This document shows positions 37,009-37,390 of a stretch of DNA of 37,390 nt, one piece after another (positions within the stretch are counted from its first letter, which is position 1; each line of letters opens with the position of its first letter). The notes beneath the pieces were generated by a model. The model worked only from the letters and a program-made list of their open reading frames with translations, had not been told where the DNA came from and made no database searches. Location of the stretch: positions 1 to 37,390 of IMG/VR virus record IMGVR_UViG_3300046796_000847; one strand, 5' to 3'. Made by a program: the position numbers and the translations under genes. The stretch is from a virus.

Positions 37009-37390
37009 GGCGGGCGGCCAGCTCGTCCATCTCGCTCAACGGATCGGCGGGCTTCTCGTCGCCATCGCCTTCCGGCTTGTTGTGGTCGAGCCAGAGTTTC
37101 GCCGCCTGCGGATTGCCCTTGCGGATCATCTTCTCGAGCTGCCGCATGACCTCGTCGCGGTCCATGCGCTCGTCGGCCGCCGGCTCGTCGCGGTCCTGCC
37201 GGATCGCATCGGCGAGGGCCGCAAAGTTGCCGTACTTGGACTCGGGCTCCTTGCGCCCCTTGGTCAGCCAGTGTTTGACCGTGCCCTCTTTGGTCCCGCA
37301 TTCCCGGGCCGCGTCCGCAACCGACATCCCGCCTCGCAGGCAACCGATTATCTGTGGGCTGACCTCCTCGAACTTCGGTCGGTCGGCCAT
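36992..37390 (-). CDS. terS: Terminase small subunit
   Basis: This encodes 132 residues from the ATG that forms the window's right edge. The N-terminal HTH (SVADAARECGTKEGTVKHWL) is DNA-binding, then a helical oligomerisation region (GNFAALADAIRQDRDE, RDEVMRQLEKMIRKGNPQAA) and an acidic middle. It recognises the packaging site and stimulates the large subunit. The real start could lie further right outside the window. The 3' end overlaps the large subunit gene by 17 bases. Confidence 0.8.
   Translation of the reverse strand: MADRPKFEEVSPQIIGCLRGGMSVADAARECGTKEGTVKHWLTKGRKEPESKYGNFAALADAIRQDRDEPAADERMDRDEVMRQLEKMIRKGNPQAAKLWLDHNKPEGDGDEKPADPLSEMDELAARRVARA

Noticed and set aside
1-37390. tRNA genes, insertion sequences or transposases
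   Set aside because: No cloverleaf-like segment with a complete acceptor and T-arm, and no transposase motif, was seen. The D-arm-like 11-mer in the integrase end is not a gene.

Overview
The window is an almost complete temperate bacteriophage with a contractile tail (myovirus type), seen as a prophage or a linearised phage genome. It runs from just beyond the integrase on the left to the small terminase gene on the right. GC content is high, third codon positions are strongly G/C-biased, and GTG and TTG starts are common. Lysis and tail proteins carry NlpC/P60, LysM, RlpA-like and GH26-like domains. This suggests a high-GC actinobacterial host, possibly a deep-branching soil lineage such as Thermoleophilia. 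The host assignment is inference: no host gene or tRNA is visible.

Almost every gene is on the minus strand, so transcription runs from high to low coordinates. The late operon begins at 37390 with small and large terminase, portal, scaffold and major capsid protein (33.6-37.4 kb and 32.5-33.5 kb). A run of small structural or decoration genes follows (27.1-32.5 kb), including a protein built of 20-residue repeats and a tandem pair of paralogues. Next come the connector and neck genes, tail sheath, tail tube, a tail assembly chaperone with an apparent -1 programmed frameshift, and a short tape measure (20.8-27.1 kb). The baseplate (13.5-20.8 kb) has a LysM protein, a hub/lysin, an OB-fold protein, a gp25-like wedge domain fused to a lectin-like plus GH26-like protein, gpJ-like and gpI-like proteins, and a terminal fibre protein. 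The lysis region (9-13 kb) has small membrane proteins, an NlpC/P60 endolysin, a second GH26-like hydrolase, a holin candidate and a secreted RlpA-like barrel protein. It ends at a hairpin terminator near 8.87-8.90 kb. One plus-strand gene, a secreted HELGH zinc protease, sits inside this late region like a moron.

The switch region lies at 7.5-8.65 kb. A plus-strand XRE repressor is divergent from a minus-strand Cro-like gene, with palindromes between them. The repressor's 3' part looks frameshifted.

The early operon runs from 7.7 kb to 0 kb as about 21 small genes, nearly all joined by 1- or 4-base stop/start overlaps. It includes tandem HTH proteins, several small cysteine-rich proteins, and a replication initiator with a C-terminal DnaA domain I-like segment and iteron-like repeats inside its own gene. 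It also includes a protein with a 65-copy hexanucleotide repeat, an excisionase-like protein, a tyrosine integrase and a J-domain-like protein. The most unusual points are the reading-frame-independent iterons, the Ala-X hexamer array, the GH26-gp25 fusion, the 20-residue-repeat head protein, the plus-strand metalloprotease, a candidate ATC start, and several genes of 22-62 residues that are found mainly by their translational coupling.
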